64,000 nucleotides of DNA, from the NCBI RefSeq assembly GCF_001441615.1, contig NZ_LAXJ01000023.1, positions 58,101-122,100 of the forward strand, given 5' to 3'. A program made the translations under genes and the position numbers. Source of the stretch: Roseovarius atlanticus. GTDB taxonomy: Bacteria > Pseudomonadota > Alphaproteobacteria > Rhodobacterales > Rhodobacteraceae. The notes below the pieces were generated by a model, which saw only the letters and a program-made list of their open reading frames with translations, did not search any database and was not told the origin of the DNA. This document shows positions 1-9,100 of the stretch, in pieces (within the stretch, counting starts at the first letter, position 1; every line of letters starts with the position of its first letter).

Positions 1-31
1 GCTGCATTTGATATCTTCTGTCCGTTTTTGC

Positions 32-820
32 TTAGTCATCGGAGAATGTCGCTCCGATCTGCTCCATGCCGTCGCTAATGTCTCTTGATAGAACCATAAG
101 TTCGGGTCCCAGCGTTTTTACGTAATGACCCCGGCTTTGATTGCGCTGGCGGACACCACAATTAATCGCGGCAACGGATTCCCCGCGATCCAGCCAAACC
201 GGGGCACCGACAGCATAGATATCCGGCCGCCATGAGCCGAAAGACACCGAGAAGCCGACGTGTTGGGTTTCGGAAATCTTGTCGGGCAGATCGGCAATAT
301 CATCGTCTGGATATTGCGCTGCGATGGCTTGCAGATGGCTCTCCCTCTGATCGGCGGGCAAGGCCGCGAGAAAGGCCAGGCCAATGGCCGACTGGTGCAT
401 CGGCACAAGCGTTCCCACGCGCAGACGCATCGTGGCAGACTGGTCGCCAGCGCAATAGCACAGATAGATTATGTGATGCCCGTAACCGACCCCCAACGCG
501 GCTGACATCTGGTGACGTTCGGCAAAATCCATCATCAACGGTTCCGCAACGCGGGCCAGGATGAGCGATTTCAGATAGGATTGCCCCAAGTTTGTGACAT
601 TGTCATCGAGGTGATATTTGCCATGCATGCCAGCCGGCCTCAAATACCCCATCTTGACCAGCGTATGGCAGAGGCGGGTGACCGTGGCCTTCGAAAGGCC
701 TGTGCGCTCGACGATTTCCTTGTTGCCCATGGGCGCCTGCCGCGACCGAAAAGCCTGCAGTATCGCAAGCCCCCGCGTCAGGGAAAGAATCTCGGTCGGC
801 GTGTCACGTTTGTCTTGCAT
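32..820 (-). CDS. IclR-family transcriptional regulator
   Basis: A 262-residue IclR-type regulator. The N-terminal winged helix-turn-helix spans roughly residues 10-70 (LTRGLAILQAF, then GLSKATVTRLCHTLVKMGYL). A C-terminal effector-binding domain follows, with the usual RLRVGTLVPMHQSAIGLAFLA stretch shortened by one or two residues relative to typical members. I chose the ATG at 820 (MQDKRDTPTEIL) over the TTG at 841 because the latter overlaps the stop of the neighbouring hydratase gene. It is transcribed in the same direction as the enoyl-CoA hydratase gene just upstream (stop at 838), so the two are likely co-transcribed. The family usually represses or activates nearby catabolic operons in response to a carboxylate or CoA-related effector. 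The palindrome at 1699-1730 in the divergent promoter region is its probable operator. Effector unknown. Confidence 0.9.
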   Translation of the reverse strand: MQDKRDTPTEILSLTRGLAILQAFRSRQAPMGNKEIVERTGLSKATVTRLCHTLVKMGYLRPAGMHGKYHLDDNVTNLGQSYLKSLILARVAEPLMMDFAERHQMSAALGVGYGHHIIYLCYCAGDQSATMRLRVGTLVPMHQSAIGLAFLAALPADQRESHLQAIAAQYPDDDIADLPDKISETQHVGFSVSFGSWRPDIYAVGAPVWLDRGESVAAINCGVRQRNQSRGHYVKTLGPELMVLSRDISDGMEQIGATFSDD

Positions 821-837
821 TAAACCTCGATCTGTCT

Positions 838-1623
838 TCAACGCCCCTGCCAGACAGGCGCACGTTTTTCGGCAAAGGCACGGGGACCTTCCTGTGCATC
901 TTCGCTGGCATAGACCATTTCGAAAATACCCTCCGCCTCGCGAAGACCCGGTTCACAGCCCAGAGACATTGCTTTTAGGGTCGATTCCTTGGCGGCACTG
1001 ACCGACAGGGGGGCGTTTTCCGCGATGGTCCGCGCAAGGCCATAGGCCCGGTTCATCACGTCTTGAGCCGTCGGCTCCACATAGTTGACGAACCCGAGAT
1101 CGCGATACCGCTCGACTGGATGCGACTCTCCTGTCAGCAAGATCTCCATTGCGAAGGGCAAGGGCAATTGCCATAGGATCGGCACGGCCCAGGGCGAGCC
1201 GCGCCCGCGCTTGACCTCGGTAACACCGCCAGTCGTTCCCTCCAACCCAACACGGATGTCCGAATTCAGCATCAGCATAAAGCCGCCTGCCGCGAAATGC
1301 CCGGTCATTGCCGCGATGATCGGGACTTTCACGCGGCGCATACGCTGGTGAAACGGATCATGAATTAGATCGAGAATATCACGGCCCTGTTCGCGCTTGA
1401 CCTCAGCGGCTTCCTTGAGATCCATGCCGGCGCAGAACGTGCCGCATTGGGCGGAGGTTAGGACCACCGCACGCACCGAGCGATCTGCATCGATCTTTTC
1501 CCAGATGTCGTGCAACTCGTTCGCGGCGACAATGGACAAGGCATTGCGCCGCTCCGGGCGGTTGATCGAGACGGTGGCCACGTGATCGAGGATTTCAAGG
1601 GTAACAACATCTTGGCTGGTCAT
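838..1623 (-). CDS. Enoyl-CoA hydratase/isomerase (crotonase family)
   Basis: A 261-residue crotonase-fold protein. The family signatures are visible: INRPERRNALS near residue 20, the oxyanion-hole segment GTFCAGMDLKEA near 65, IIAAMTGHFAAGG near 105, and TEVKRGRGSPWA near 135. Start taken at the ATG at 1623 (MTSQDVVTLE); the longer reading frame upstream has no family similarity and runs into the promoter. It is probably co-transcribed with the IclR gene downstream and divergent from the TRAP operon. Expected role: hydration or isomerisation of an enoyl-CoA intermediate in the pathway served by the AtuA/carboxylase genes. It closely resembles the hydratase at 60564-61361 (same INRPER, GxFCAGxDLKEA, TEVKxGRGSPWA blocks), so the two are paralogues in two different operons. 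Substrate not deducible. Confidence 0.9.
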   Translation of the reverse strand: MTSQDVVTLEILDHVATVSINRPERRNALSIVAANELHDIWEKIDADRSVRAVVLTSAQCGTFCAGMDLKEAAEVKREQGRDILDLIHDPFHQRMRRVKVPIIAAMTGHFAAGGFMLMLNSDIRVGLEGTTGGVTEVKRGRGSPWAVPILWQLPLPFAMEILLTGESHPVERYRDLGFVNYVEPTAQDVMNRAYGLARTIAENAPLSVSAAKESTLKAMSLGCEPGLREAEGIFEMVYASEDAQEGPRAFAEKRAPVWQGR

Positions 1624-1698
1624 TGGGTCTTCCCGAAAATTTAAGCTCTTACAAAACTTGGAACGGGAAAACGTCTCACTCAATAAAAATGGCTCTCG

Positions 1699-1730
1699 GT
1701 TTCGCATAGTGAGTTTCTACTATGCGAAAC
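1699..1730. promoter_or_regulatory. Perfect 12-bp inverted repeat, probable IclR operator
   Basis: GTTTCGCATAGT (1699-1710) and ACTATGCGAAAC (1719-1730) form perfect 12-bp arms around an 8-bp spacer. The palindrome lies in the 233-bp gap between the divergent hydratase/IclR and TRAP operons. A related palindrome (CGCATAGTG / CACTATGCG) lies at 15398-15436 before the acyl-CoA synthetase operon. Binding by the IclR protein at 32-820 is inferred from position and repetition. No other clear feature was seen in the rest of the 1624-1856 gap. Confidence 0.65.
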
Positions 1731-1856
1731 TCAAGATCAAAAATATTGAGGGTCTTTACTGATTCGTAGCAGGTAGTGGGCACTGCGAAAGTCTCAAGGA
1801 CCGGAGCTGTAATGTCGCGGGGAGGACGCGCGACAACAACAAGGAGGAGACAACCG

Positions 1857-2804
1857 ATGAAACTTTCTAAGAGCAAAAACCTATGCGCCGTTGTAATTGG
1901 CGCGTCGCTAGGCTGGTCGGCCATGGCCGAAGCTGAAACACTGAGCCTGGGCGCAACCAATGCCACCTCAAGTCATTACCAGATCGCCGTGGCTATGGCG
2001 AAAGCCATCGAAACCGAGAATGACGGCATCACGGTCACAGTTGTCGAAACCGGTGCCAGCGTCGACAATATCAAACGCCTGGCACGCGGCGAGATCGACC
2101 TGGGCTTGGTGGCCGGGGATATTTTCATTCAGGCGCTGACCGGAACTGGCAAGTTCGAAGGTCATGCTGTTGACGATCTGGTCGCGCTTTACCCCTACAG
2201 CACATCCATTATCAATATCGCGGTGCGTCAGGACAGTGGCATCACCAACCTACAAGAACTGGAAGGCAAGAACTTTACACCAGGCATTCGTGGCAGTGGT
2301 GGCGAGGCGCTAATCTCCGCAGCCTTCGAACTGTTCGGGATTGAGCCGAACTACATTTACGGGACCGTGACCGATGCCAAGGAAGGGGTCGCGAATGGTC
2401 AACTGATTGGCTACAGCAAGTATGCGGCGGCCAATCGGGTGGATGCCGCCCTGCAAGAGCTAATGACCTCAACAGATATGCGCCTGCTAGGCTTTAACGC
2501 AGAGCAGCAGGCCCTGATCAAAGAGAAAATTGCCGGCGTGGGATTCATTGAAGTGCCGGCCGGGTTCATCGAGGGAAACGATGCTTTTGTCACGCCCGCA
2601 GTCCCGATCGTTTATGCGACGCGAAAATCTCTGATGGATGATGCCACTGCGGAAAAAGTTGCCCGTGGCATTGGTGAGCATACCGACATTCTGATCGAGA
2701 CATGGCCGCAACTGGCTGACTATGATTTCCGTGCGTCGATCCTTGAGACGCAAGATATCGGCATCGCCGTGCACCCGGGCGCATTGGGGTATTGGCAGCA
2801 ATAA
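1857..2804 (+). CDS. TAXI-family TRAP transporter solute-binding protein
   Basis: A 315-residue periplasmic binding protein. The signal peptide is clear: MKLSKSK, a hydrophobic core to about residue 24, then an AEA-type cleavage region. The mature part begins with LSLGATNATSSHYQIAVAMAKAIE, characteristic of the TAXI (TRAP-associated extracytoplasmic immunogenic) group, and contains VETGASVDNIKRLARGEIDLGLV. The ATG at 1857 is preceded by AAGGAGGA (about 1841-1848), which decides the start over upstream in-frame codons. It lies 39 bp before the fused permease gene, its membrane partner. TAXI TRAP systems import organic acids using a cation gradient. The substrate is unknown; the following AtuA and acyl-CoA carboxylase genes point to an organic acid degraded through CoA thioesters. 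Confidence 0.93.
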   Translation: MKLSKSKNLCAVVIGASLGWSAMAEAETLSLGATNATSSHYQIAVAMAKAIETENDGITVTVVETGASVDNIKRLARGEIDLGLVAGDIFIQALTGTGKFEGHAVDDLVALYPYSTSIINIAVRQDSGITNLQELEGKNFTPGIRGSGGEALISAAFELFGIEPNYIYGTVTDAKEGVANGQLIGYSKYAAANRVDAALQELMTSTDMRLLGFNAEQQALIKEKIAGVGFIEVPAGFIEGNDAFVTPAVPIVYATRKSLMDDATAEKVARGIGEHTDILIETWPQLADYDFRASILETQDIGIAVHPGALGYWQQ

Positions 2805-2843
2805 GCGCTGCGAACCGCATACCCGCTTTATGAAACTCCAAAG

Positions 2844-4799
2844 ATGGCCGGTGCTATGTCCAGTTCTGAAAACAATAACGCGTTGACGCGCCCCAATCCC
2901 ATTCTTGCCGTTTTCCTTATCGGATATGCGTGCTTCGAGATATATACCTCGTTCTTCGGGATGCTGGAGCCGTTGATTCAACGCAGTTTGTTCTTGGGAA
3001 TTGGGCTGGGGTCGGTCTTTTTTCTGGAGTTTTCAAAAACGTCGCACCCGTTGCGCTGGTTTTATCTGGTGCCGGCCATTGCGGGATATTACGTGGGCCT
3101 GCACATCGCCATCGGCAACGAGCGCATTTCAGACTTCATGAATGAGCTGACCGCGCTGGATAAAATGCTGGGGCTGATTGCTATCCTTTTGGTTCTTGAG
3201 GCCGCGCGTCGTACCATCGGGATATTTCTGCCTGCGCTGGCTGTGCTTGGGTTGTGTTACTATTACTTTGGCCATTCGTATATCGAAGGCCCCTGGCAGC
3301 CTCCGCGTGTGTCCTTTCTTACGCTGGTGGAGACATATTATGCCTCTACCGAAACCCTTTTTGGCTACATGACGGATCTCGGCACGCGGGTGATTGCGAT
3401 CTATATCATCCTTGGTGCGTTGCTGCTGAGCACAGGCGCGACAGACCTTTTCGTCAAGCTGGCCACACGGATTGCCGGGCGGTCCTATGGGGGGCAGGCC
3501 AAAGTCTGCATCGCGTCCTCGGCCTTGTTCGGCACAGTCACGGGTTCAGCCGTGGCCAATGTGATGGCGATGGGTCAGGTCACCATACCGACCATGCGCC
3601 GGGCCGGATATTCTAGGGGATATGCGGCGGCGGTCGAAGCGGTCTCTTCGGCCGGGGGTCAAATCATGCCGCCTGTTATGGGGGCAGGGGCCTTCATAAT
3701 GGCCGAAATACTTGGGATCCCCTATTCACAGATTGTCGTTGCGGCGATCCTTCCTGCGCTCTTTTTCTTCATGACTGTCTGGCTCAGCGTGGGTTTTTAT
3801 GCGCGCCGCCGCGGGATTGCACCTTTGCGAAAGGATGAGCTTCCCAAGCTGAGCGAGATTTTCGATCCTTATACTTCGCTGCCGCTGTATCTTCCGCTGA
3901 TCACCATGATTACCCTGCTGGCGATGAACTACACTCCGACATTGGCCGGTGCGTCCGCTGTTGGTATGTTGCTGATTTGCCAGTTAGTGCTGCGGGTCCT
4001 GAGATGCATCGTCCATGGCGAGCAGGATCAAATTGTCAAAACCGTTGATGTGCTGGTTCGCCAGATTTTGAAAGGCCTGTTTGATGCAGGGCGCGCAGTG
4101 GCGATGATTGCGGTGTTGCTGGCCTGTGCTGCGATTGTCGTCAAGGTGCTGCTGACCACAGGGATTGGGGCCAAAGTTGCAGGCGGAATCATGTCCGTCT
4201 CGGGCGGGCATCTTATCCTTGTACTAATCCTGTCGGCGGTGCTGGCCATTCTCTTGGGCATGGATGTGCCGACAACAGCCTCTTACATCCTTGCATCGGC
4301 CGTGGCCGCACCGATCCTGATAAAGTTCGGCATTGCGCCGCTGAACGCGCATCTCTTCATCTTCTATTTCGCGATCATGTCGGCGATCACACCACCCGTC
4401 TGCGCTTCGGTCTTTGCGGCGGCCTCCATCGCCGAGATCAATTTCTGGAAGGTCGCGGGCCATGCCATTGTCATGGCGGTCGGACTTTACCTGATCCCTT
4501 TCCTTTTCATTTTCCGCCCCGGCGTTCTGATGGACGGGACAATGGCCGAGATCGCGGTTGACGGTTTCATGGCAGCGGCGGCGATCCTGGCCATCACCGC
4601 ATCGTCATCGGGCTTTCTGCTGGCTCCGCTCAATCATGTGGCGCGCCTTGTGCTTTATCTGGCGGCGGCCTGCCTTTTCTACACGGAAATCTGGAGCAAC
4701 TGCCTGGGGCTTGTGCTGATCGTGGCAGTTGCTTTTCACAATCGGTTTTCAGGTGGCGGGTCTGTTCAGACCGCTAATCCTGAGCACTCAACACAGTAA
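2844..4799 (+). CDS. TRAP transporter permease, fused 4TM/12TM type
   Basis: A 651-residue integral membrane protein of the fused small-plus-large TRAP permease type that partners TAXI binding proteins. The N-terminal four-helix (DctQ-like) part is followed by the DctM part with SSALFGTVTGSAVANVMAMG near residue 225, AAVEAVSSAGGQIMPPVMGAGAFI near 260, and GMDVPTTASYILASAVAAP near 470. These are the conserved transport segments. Length fits the fused family. The start may be the ATG at 2844 or the second one at 2856; both leave the same protein core. It sits between its binding protein and the AtuA-like gene (17 bp downstream) and is clearly part of the operon starting at 1857. Confidence 0.93.
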   Translation: MAGAMSSSENNNALTRPNPILAVFLIGYACFEIYTSFFGMLEPLIQRSLFLGIGLGSVFFLEFSKTSHPLRWFYLVPAIAGYYVGLHIAIGNERISDFMNELTALDKMLGLIAILLVLEAARRTIGIFLPALAVLGLCYYYFGHSYIEGPWQPPRVSFLTLVETYYASTETLFGYMTDLGTRVIAIYIILGALLLSTGATDLFVKLATRIAGRSYGGQAKVCIASSALFGTVTGSAVANVMAMGQVTIPTMRRAGYSRGYAAAVEAVSSAGGQIMPPVMGAGAFIMAEILGIPYSQIVVAAILPALFFFMTVWLSVGFYARRRGIAPLRKDELPKLSEIFDPYTSLPLYLPLITMITLLAMNYTPTLAGASAVGMLLICQLVLRVLRCIVHGEQDQIVKTVDVLVRQILKGLFDAGRAVAMIAVLLACAAIVVKVLLTTGIGAKVAGGIMSVSGGHLILVLILSAVLAILLGMDVPTTASYILASAVAAPILIKFGIAPLNAHLFIFYFAIMSAITPPVCASVFAAASIAEINFWKVAGHAIVMAVGLYLIPFLFIFRPGVLMDGTMAEIAVDGFMAAAAILAITASSSGFLLAPLNHVARLVLYLAAACLFYTEIWSNCLGLVLIVAVAFHNRFSGGGSVQTANPEHSTQ

Positions 4800-4816
4800 A
4801 ACAGAGGACAAGCCCC

Positions 4817-6181
4817 ATGGGTAAGACGATACGACTTGGTGCAGGCTCTGGCTTTTGGGGCGATGCGCTCGACCCCGCCATCGAATTGCTGGAAAAGGAA
4901 AATATCGACTACTTGTCGATGGATTACCTGGCTGAACTGACGATGGCTCTGCTGCAACGGCTGCAATCCCGTAACCCCGAGGCCGGATATGTGCCCGATC
5001 TGGTGGCCCATATGCGCGCGCTGCTGCCCCTGGCGCGGGAAAAGGAGACCAAGATCATCTGCAATGGCGGTGGCACCAACCCCGAAGGGGCCGCAAAGGT
5101 GATCCGCAACCTGGCGCAAGAGCTTGGCCTTGGCGGGCTGCGGGTGGCCGCCGTGCGCGGGGACAACATTCTGGATCAGGTGGATGAACTGGTCGCAACC
5201 GGTTGCGACCTGACTAATATGGACACGGGCGACAGCGACTTTCTCGCCATTCGCGAACGTGTCGTTGCGGCCAGCGTCTATACCGGCGCTGAAGGGATTA
5301 TCGAGGCCCTAGCCAAAGGCGCGGATGTGGTGATTGCCGGCCGGGTGTCGGATAATGCGCTTTATGTCGGGCCGGTGATGCATGAGCTTGGACTCGACTT
5401 CACCGAGACCAACGCTGATATCATCGCCTCGGCCATCACTGTCGGCCATATCGTGGAATGCGCCGCGGGCGCCACCGGCGGCATGTCTTCGCGCTTTGAT
5501 GAAATGCCAGACATGGGCCGCGTCGGCTTTCCGATTGCCGAGTTCCACGAAGACGGCACGGCCATTATCACCAAGGTTGAGGGCAGCGGCGGCGCGGTGG
5601 ACCAATTCACCGTCAAAGAACATTTGGTCTACGAGATCGGCGATCCGAACGAATATCTGATGCCTGATGGCGTTGCCGATTTCACCCGCCTGTCCATCGA
5701 AGAGCTGGGGGAGGATCGTGTCCGAGTCAGCGATATGGGCGGGCGCGGACGGCCCGAAACGCTCAAGCTGGTGGTCGGCTACGAGGATGGCTGGATCGGC
5801 GAAGGCATGTTGTTCTTCCCTTGGCCACATGCTTTGCAGCGGGCCGAGAAGGCCAGGGGTACGCTTCTGACCCGATTTGACCGGCTGGGGCTGAAATATG
5901 ATGCTCTTCATTTCGACTATGTCGGTGTGAACATGCTACATGGTCCGGCCTCGCCCATGCCGGAATATGATCCCGCTGAAATCGGCCTGCGTGTCGCCGT
6001 GCACACCAGAACACGCGACGAAGCGGAAAAGGTGCGCCGCGCCTGTGCACAGCTTTGGATCATGGGGCCGGGGGGAACATCCTTTGGTACACCGATGAAG
6101 CCGCGCCCTGTCGTCGGGTCATGGCCGACACTGATCCCGCGTGACTTCGTCAAACAAACCGTTGAAATCCTGGAGGCGTAA
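4817..6181 (+). CDS. AtuA-like protein (acyclic terpene utilisation AtuA / DUF1446 family)
   Basis: A 454-residue protein of the AtuA/DUF1446 family. Typical segments are IRLGAGSGFWGDALDPAIELL at the start, DYLSMDYLAELTMALLQ near residue 35, NGGGTNPEGAA near 85, and AGRVSDNALYVGP near 178. The founding member belongs to the Pseudomonas acyclic terpene (citronellol/geraniol) catabolic cluster, where its biochemical role is still unsettled. In this family a C-terminal small domain is often fused; here it is encoded separately by the next gene, 2 bp downstream. Its position between an organic-acid transporter and an acyl-CoA carboxylase matches the atu-type arrangement, but the actual substrate need not be a terpene. 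Start: ATG at 4817, spaced after GAGGACAAG. Confidence 0.88.
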   Translation: MGKTIRLGAGSGFWGDALDPAIELLEKENIDYLSMDYLAELTMALLQRLQSRNPEAGYVPDLVAHMRALLPLAREKETKIICNGGGTNPEGAAKVIRNLAQELGLGGLRVAAVRGDNILDQVDELVATGCDLTNMDTGDSDFLAIRERVVAASVYTGAEGIIEALAKGADVVIAGRVSDNALYVGPVMHELGLDFTETNADIIASAITVGHIVECAAGATGGMSSRFDEMPDMGRVGFPIAEFHEDGTAIITKVEGSGGAVDQFTVKEHLVYEIGDPNEYLMPDGVADFTRLSIEELGEDRVRVSDMGGRGRPETLKLVVGYEDGWIGEGMLFFPWPHALQRAEKARGTLLTRFDRLGLKYDALHFDYVGVNMLHGPASPMPEYDPAEIGLRVAVHTRTRDEAEKVRRACAQLWIMGPGGTSFGTPMKPRPVVGSWPTLIPRDFVKQTVEILEA

Positions 6182-6183
6182 CA

Positions 6184-6495
6184 ATGCAAACTCTCGATAC
6201 AATCGCCTATGTGCGATCCGGCGACAAAGGGGACGTTGTCTCGATCGGTGTCATTGCCAAATCGCCCGACCTTTACCCCAAGCTGGTGAACTCGGTGACC
6301 GAGGACAGCGTCAAAGAACTGTTCGGTGACTGGGTGAAAGGCGGTGTGGCAATCTACCCGATGGAGAATATCCATTCCCTTGCCGTCATAATGCGCCGGG
6401 CCCTGGGCGGTGGCGCGACACGCACCCTGCGCCTCGATCAGACTGGCAAAGCCATGGGGAACGGCATTCTGCGCCTTCCCGTGAAAACGAACTGA
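6184..6495 (+). CDS. Small AtuA-associated protein (AtuA C-terminal domain family)
   Basis: A 103-residue protein that matches the small domain usually fused to the C terminus of AtuA-like proteins: LDTIAYVRSGDKGDVVSIGVIA near the start, then FGDWVKGGVAIYPMENIHSLAVI and ALGGGATRTLRLDQTGKAMG. The start codon follows the AtuA stop by 2 bp and the next gene begins 5 bp after its stop, so translation is probably coupled. The split into two genes suggests a two-subunit form of the AtuA protein. No catalytic role can be assigned from sequence. Confidence 0.82.
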   Translation: MQTLDTIAYVRSGDKGDVVSIGVIAKSPDLYPKLVNSVTEDSVKELFGDWVKGGVAIYPMENIHSLAVIMRRALGGGATRTLRLDQTGKAMGNGILRLPVKTN

Positions 6496-7711
6496 GACAG
6501 ATGAGACAAGAGGACATAGACGTCTGGCGCACAGCGCAAAAACACGCGATTTCCGGCGGTGGCGCGGCATCGCAAGAGCGGCATAAAGCGCGCGGCAAGC
6601 TTCCGGCGCGGCAGCGGATATCGCTTCTGCTGGACCCCGAAACACCGTTTCTTGAAGTCGGCCAGCTGGCGGCCTCGGGCCTGTATGATGATGCGGTGCC
6701 AAGTGCGGGAATCGTGACCGGCATCGGGATGATCGCGGGGCGGCCCTGCATGATCATGGCCAACGACGCCACTGTGAAAGGCGGCACCTATTAACCGCTA
6801 ACCATCAAAAAGCAGGTGCGCGCGCAGAAGATCGCCCGCGAAAACCGCTTGGCCTGTATCTACCTTGTCGATAGCGGTGGTGCCTTTCTGCCGCTTCAGG
6901 ACGAAATTTTCCCGGACGAGCATCACTTTGGCAGTATCTTTCGCAGTATTGCCGAAATGTCGTCGCAGGGTATTCCACAAATTGCGGCGGTCATGGGGTC
7001 GTGTACGGCGGGTGGTGCCTATATCCCCGCAATGTGCGACGAGACGGTCATCGTCAGGGAAACCGGCACGATCTTCCTTGGTGGTCCGCAATTGGTTCAG
7101 GCGGCCACTCGGGAGGTTGTGGACCCGCAAACCCTGGGCGGCGCGGACCTGCATACGCAGCAAAGCGCCGTGGCCGATCACTATGCTGCGGACGATATTG
7201 AGGCCCTTCAGCTGGTGCGTGAGATCCTCGGGCGTCAGGAGGCGAATGCCTTGCCCGCCCCGCCCACAGAACCGCGCGCGCCACTTGGGTTGGCCACAGA
7301 TCTGGTCGGGCTTATCCCAGAAAGCCCGCGTCAGAAACTGCCCGTGCGGGATATCCTGAACCATCTGATCGATGCCGACAGCTTCAGCGAATATCGCGCC
7401 CGCTATGGCACGACGCTGATTTGCGGCACCGCACACATCGGCGGTTACCCGATCGGCATTTTGCTGAATGACGGTATCCTCTTCTCGGAAAGCGCCCAAA
7501 AAGGCGCAAACTTCATCGAGCTTTGCTGCCAGCGCAATATCCCCTTGCTGTTTTTGCACACTATCAGCGGCTTCATGGTTGGGGCCGAATATGAGGCAGG
7601 CGGCATCGCCCGGCATGGGGCCAAGCTGGTCAATGCGGTTTCCACCGCGCGTGTGCCCAAGTTCAGTGTCGTGATCGGCGGCAGCTATGGGGCCGGGAAC
7701 TATGCCATGTG

Positions 7712-7717
7712 CGGCCG
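7712..7717. repeat. 6-bp target-site duplication of the IS21 element
   Basis: CGGCCG at 7712-7717 is repeated at 10022-10027, directly outside the two ends of the IS21 element. Collapsing the two copies rejoins the carboxyltransferase frame. Confidence 0.85.
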
Positions 7718-7871
7718 TGTAACCGCCGGATGTAATCTCCCCAAAACCGCCGTTTGAATTTTCCCCAGTGGTGAGCGTCAGGGGCAATTCCGAACTACAT
7801 CTATTCGGAATTGTCGCTGGCGCGGGATGCAAGCCTGATGTCCTGAACGAGCAACTGACAGGGGCAGGCAG

Positions 7872-9032
7872 GTGAAAGGACTGAGGGAGATCGTTTTGAT
7901 CCAAGATTTGAAGAAGCAGGGTCTGAGCATATCCGCGATCGCGCGGAAGGTTGGCTCTGACCGGAAGACCGTGCGGAAATATCTCGACCGTGGGCTGGAG
8001 GCGCCGGTCTATGGGCCGCGCCGGCGGCGGGCGCGCGTGACCGAGCCCTATGAGCGCTATCTGCAGGACCGCATTCTGGCTTTTCCCGATCTGAGCGGGG
8101 GGCGCCTGCTGCGCGAGATCCGGGAGTTGGGGTATGACGGCGGCTATACTGCGGTGACGGACTTTCTGCGCTTCACGCGCCCGCCCAAGCAGGCACAGTT
8201 CGAGCGCCGGTTCGAAACCCCGCCGGGCCAGCAGGCCCAGGTCGATTTTGCCGAGTTCACGGTTGAGTTCACCGACGAACCTGGCGTCGTGCGCAAGGTC
8301 TGGCTGTTCTCGATGGTACTCGGGCACAGCCGCTGGCTCTGGGGCCGGTTCGTTGCCAGCCAGAACCTGCAATCGGTCCTTCGCTGCCATATCGCGGCCT
8401 TCTCGGACATGGGCGGTGTGCCCGAGGAAATCCTCTATGACCGGATGAAGACTGCGGTGATCGGCGAGGACGAGGCCGGGGTGGTGACCTGCAACGCTTC
8501 TCTGGTGGCGCTGCTGAACCATTATGGCGCGGTGCCGCGCGCCTGCCAGCCGTATCGGGCCAAAACCAAGGGCAAGGTCGAGCGGCCGTTCCGCTATATC
8601 AGGCAGGACTTCTTTTTGGCCCGCACCTTCCGGAACATGGACGATCTCAATGTCCAGTTCGACGCCTGGCGAACCGAGGTGGCCAATCCGCGTGTTCACG
8701 CCACCACGCGGCGCGTGGTAGACGAGGCCTTCGCCGAGGAAGTTCACCATCTGAAACAGCTTCCGGCAATCCCCTACAGCGCGGTGCTGTCGGTGGAGCG
8801 CCGGGTCAGCAAGGACGGGATGATAGCGGTCGGGGGCAACTTCTACTCCGTCCCGGACACCACCCGGCGCCGGACGCTCGAGGTCCAGCATCACGCCACC
8901 GAGTTGCGGATTTACGAGGACAACCAACTGATCGCCTGCCATCCGGTACTGGAGGGCAAGGCCCGGCGCCGCATTGATCCGGCGCATCGCAAGGCACCAC
9001 CTCCCAGACCATCCCTGTCGCGGCCCTCGTAA
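7872..9032 (+). CDS. istA: IS21 transposase IstA (possibly cut short)
   Basis: A 386-residue IstA-type transposase. The N-terminal helix-turn-helix (GLSISAIARKVGSDRKTVRKYL) covers residues 18-40. The DDE integrase core includes QAQVDFAEFTVEF near 125, ILYDRMKTAVIGE near 190, and PYRAKTKGKVERPFRYI near 230. After the TAA at 9030-9032 the same frame stays open for 23 more codons (RRPLEFYGAVGQRLAAKGA) and ends at TGA 9102-9104, which overlaps the istB start. That tail is the normal IstA C terminus (LxFYxAVGxRLA), so the TAA looks like a nonsense change that removes the last residues. Activity is uncertain. Confidence 0.88.
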   Translation: MKGLREIVLIQDLKKQGLSISAIARKVGSDRKTVRKYLDRGLEAPVYGPRRRRARVTEPYERYLQDRILAFPDLSGGRLLREIRELGYDGGYTAVTDFLRFTRPPKQAQFERRFETPPGQQAQVDFAEFTVEFTDEPGVVRKVWLFSMVLGHSRWLWGRFVASQNLQSVLRCHIAAFSDMGGVPEEILYDRMKTAVIGEDEAGVVTCNASLVALLNHYGAVPRACQPYRAKTKGKVERPFRYIRQDFFLARTFRNMDDLNVQFDAWRTEVANPRVHATTRRVVDEAFAEEVHHLKQLPAIPYSAVLSVERRVSKDGMIAVGGNFYSVPDTTRRRTLEVQHHATELRIYEDNQLIACHPVLEGKARRRIDPAHRKAPPPRPSLSRPS

Positions 9033-9100
9033 GGGCTGAGGCGACCGCTTGAGTTCTACGGGGCCGTTGGCCAGCGCCTGGCGGCCAAGGGGGCACGGTC

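Noticed and set aside
6798..8987. A 729-codon open frame on the minus strand
   Set aside because: It runs antisense through both the carboxyltransferase and the IS21 istA gene, crossing the exact insertion junction, and has no family similarity. It is a GC-rich shadow frame.
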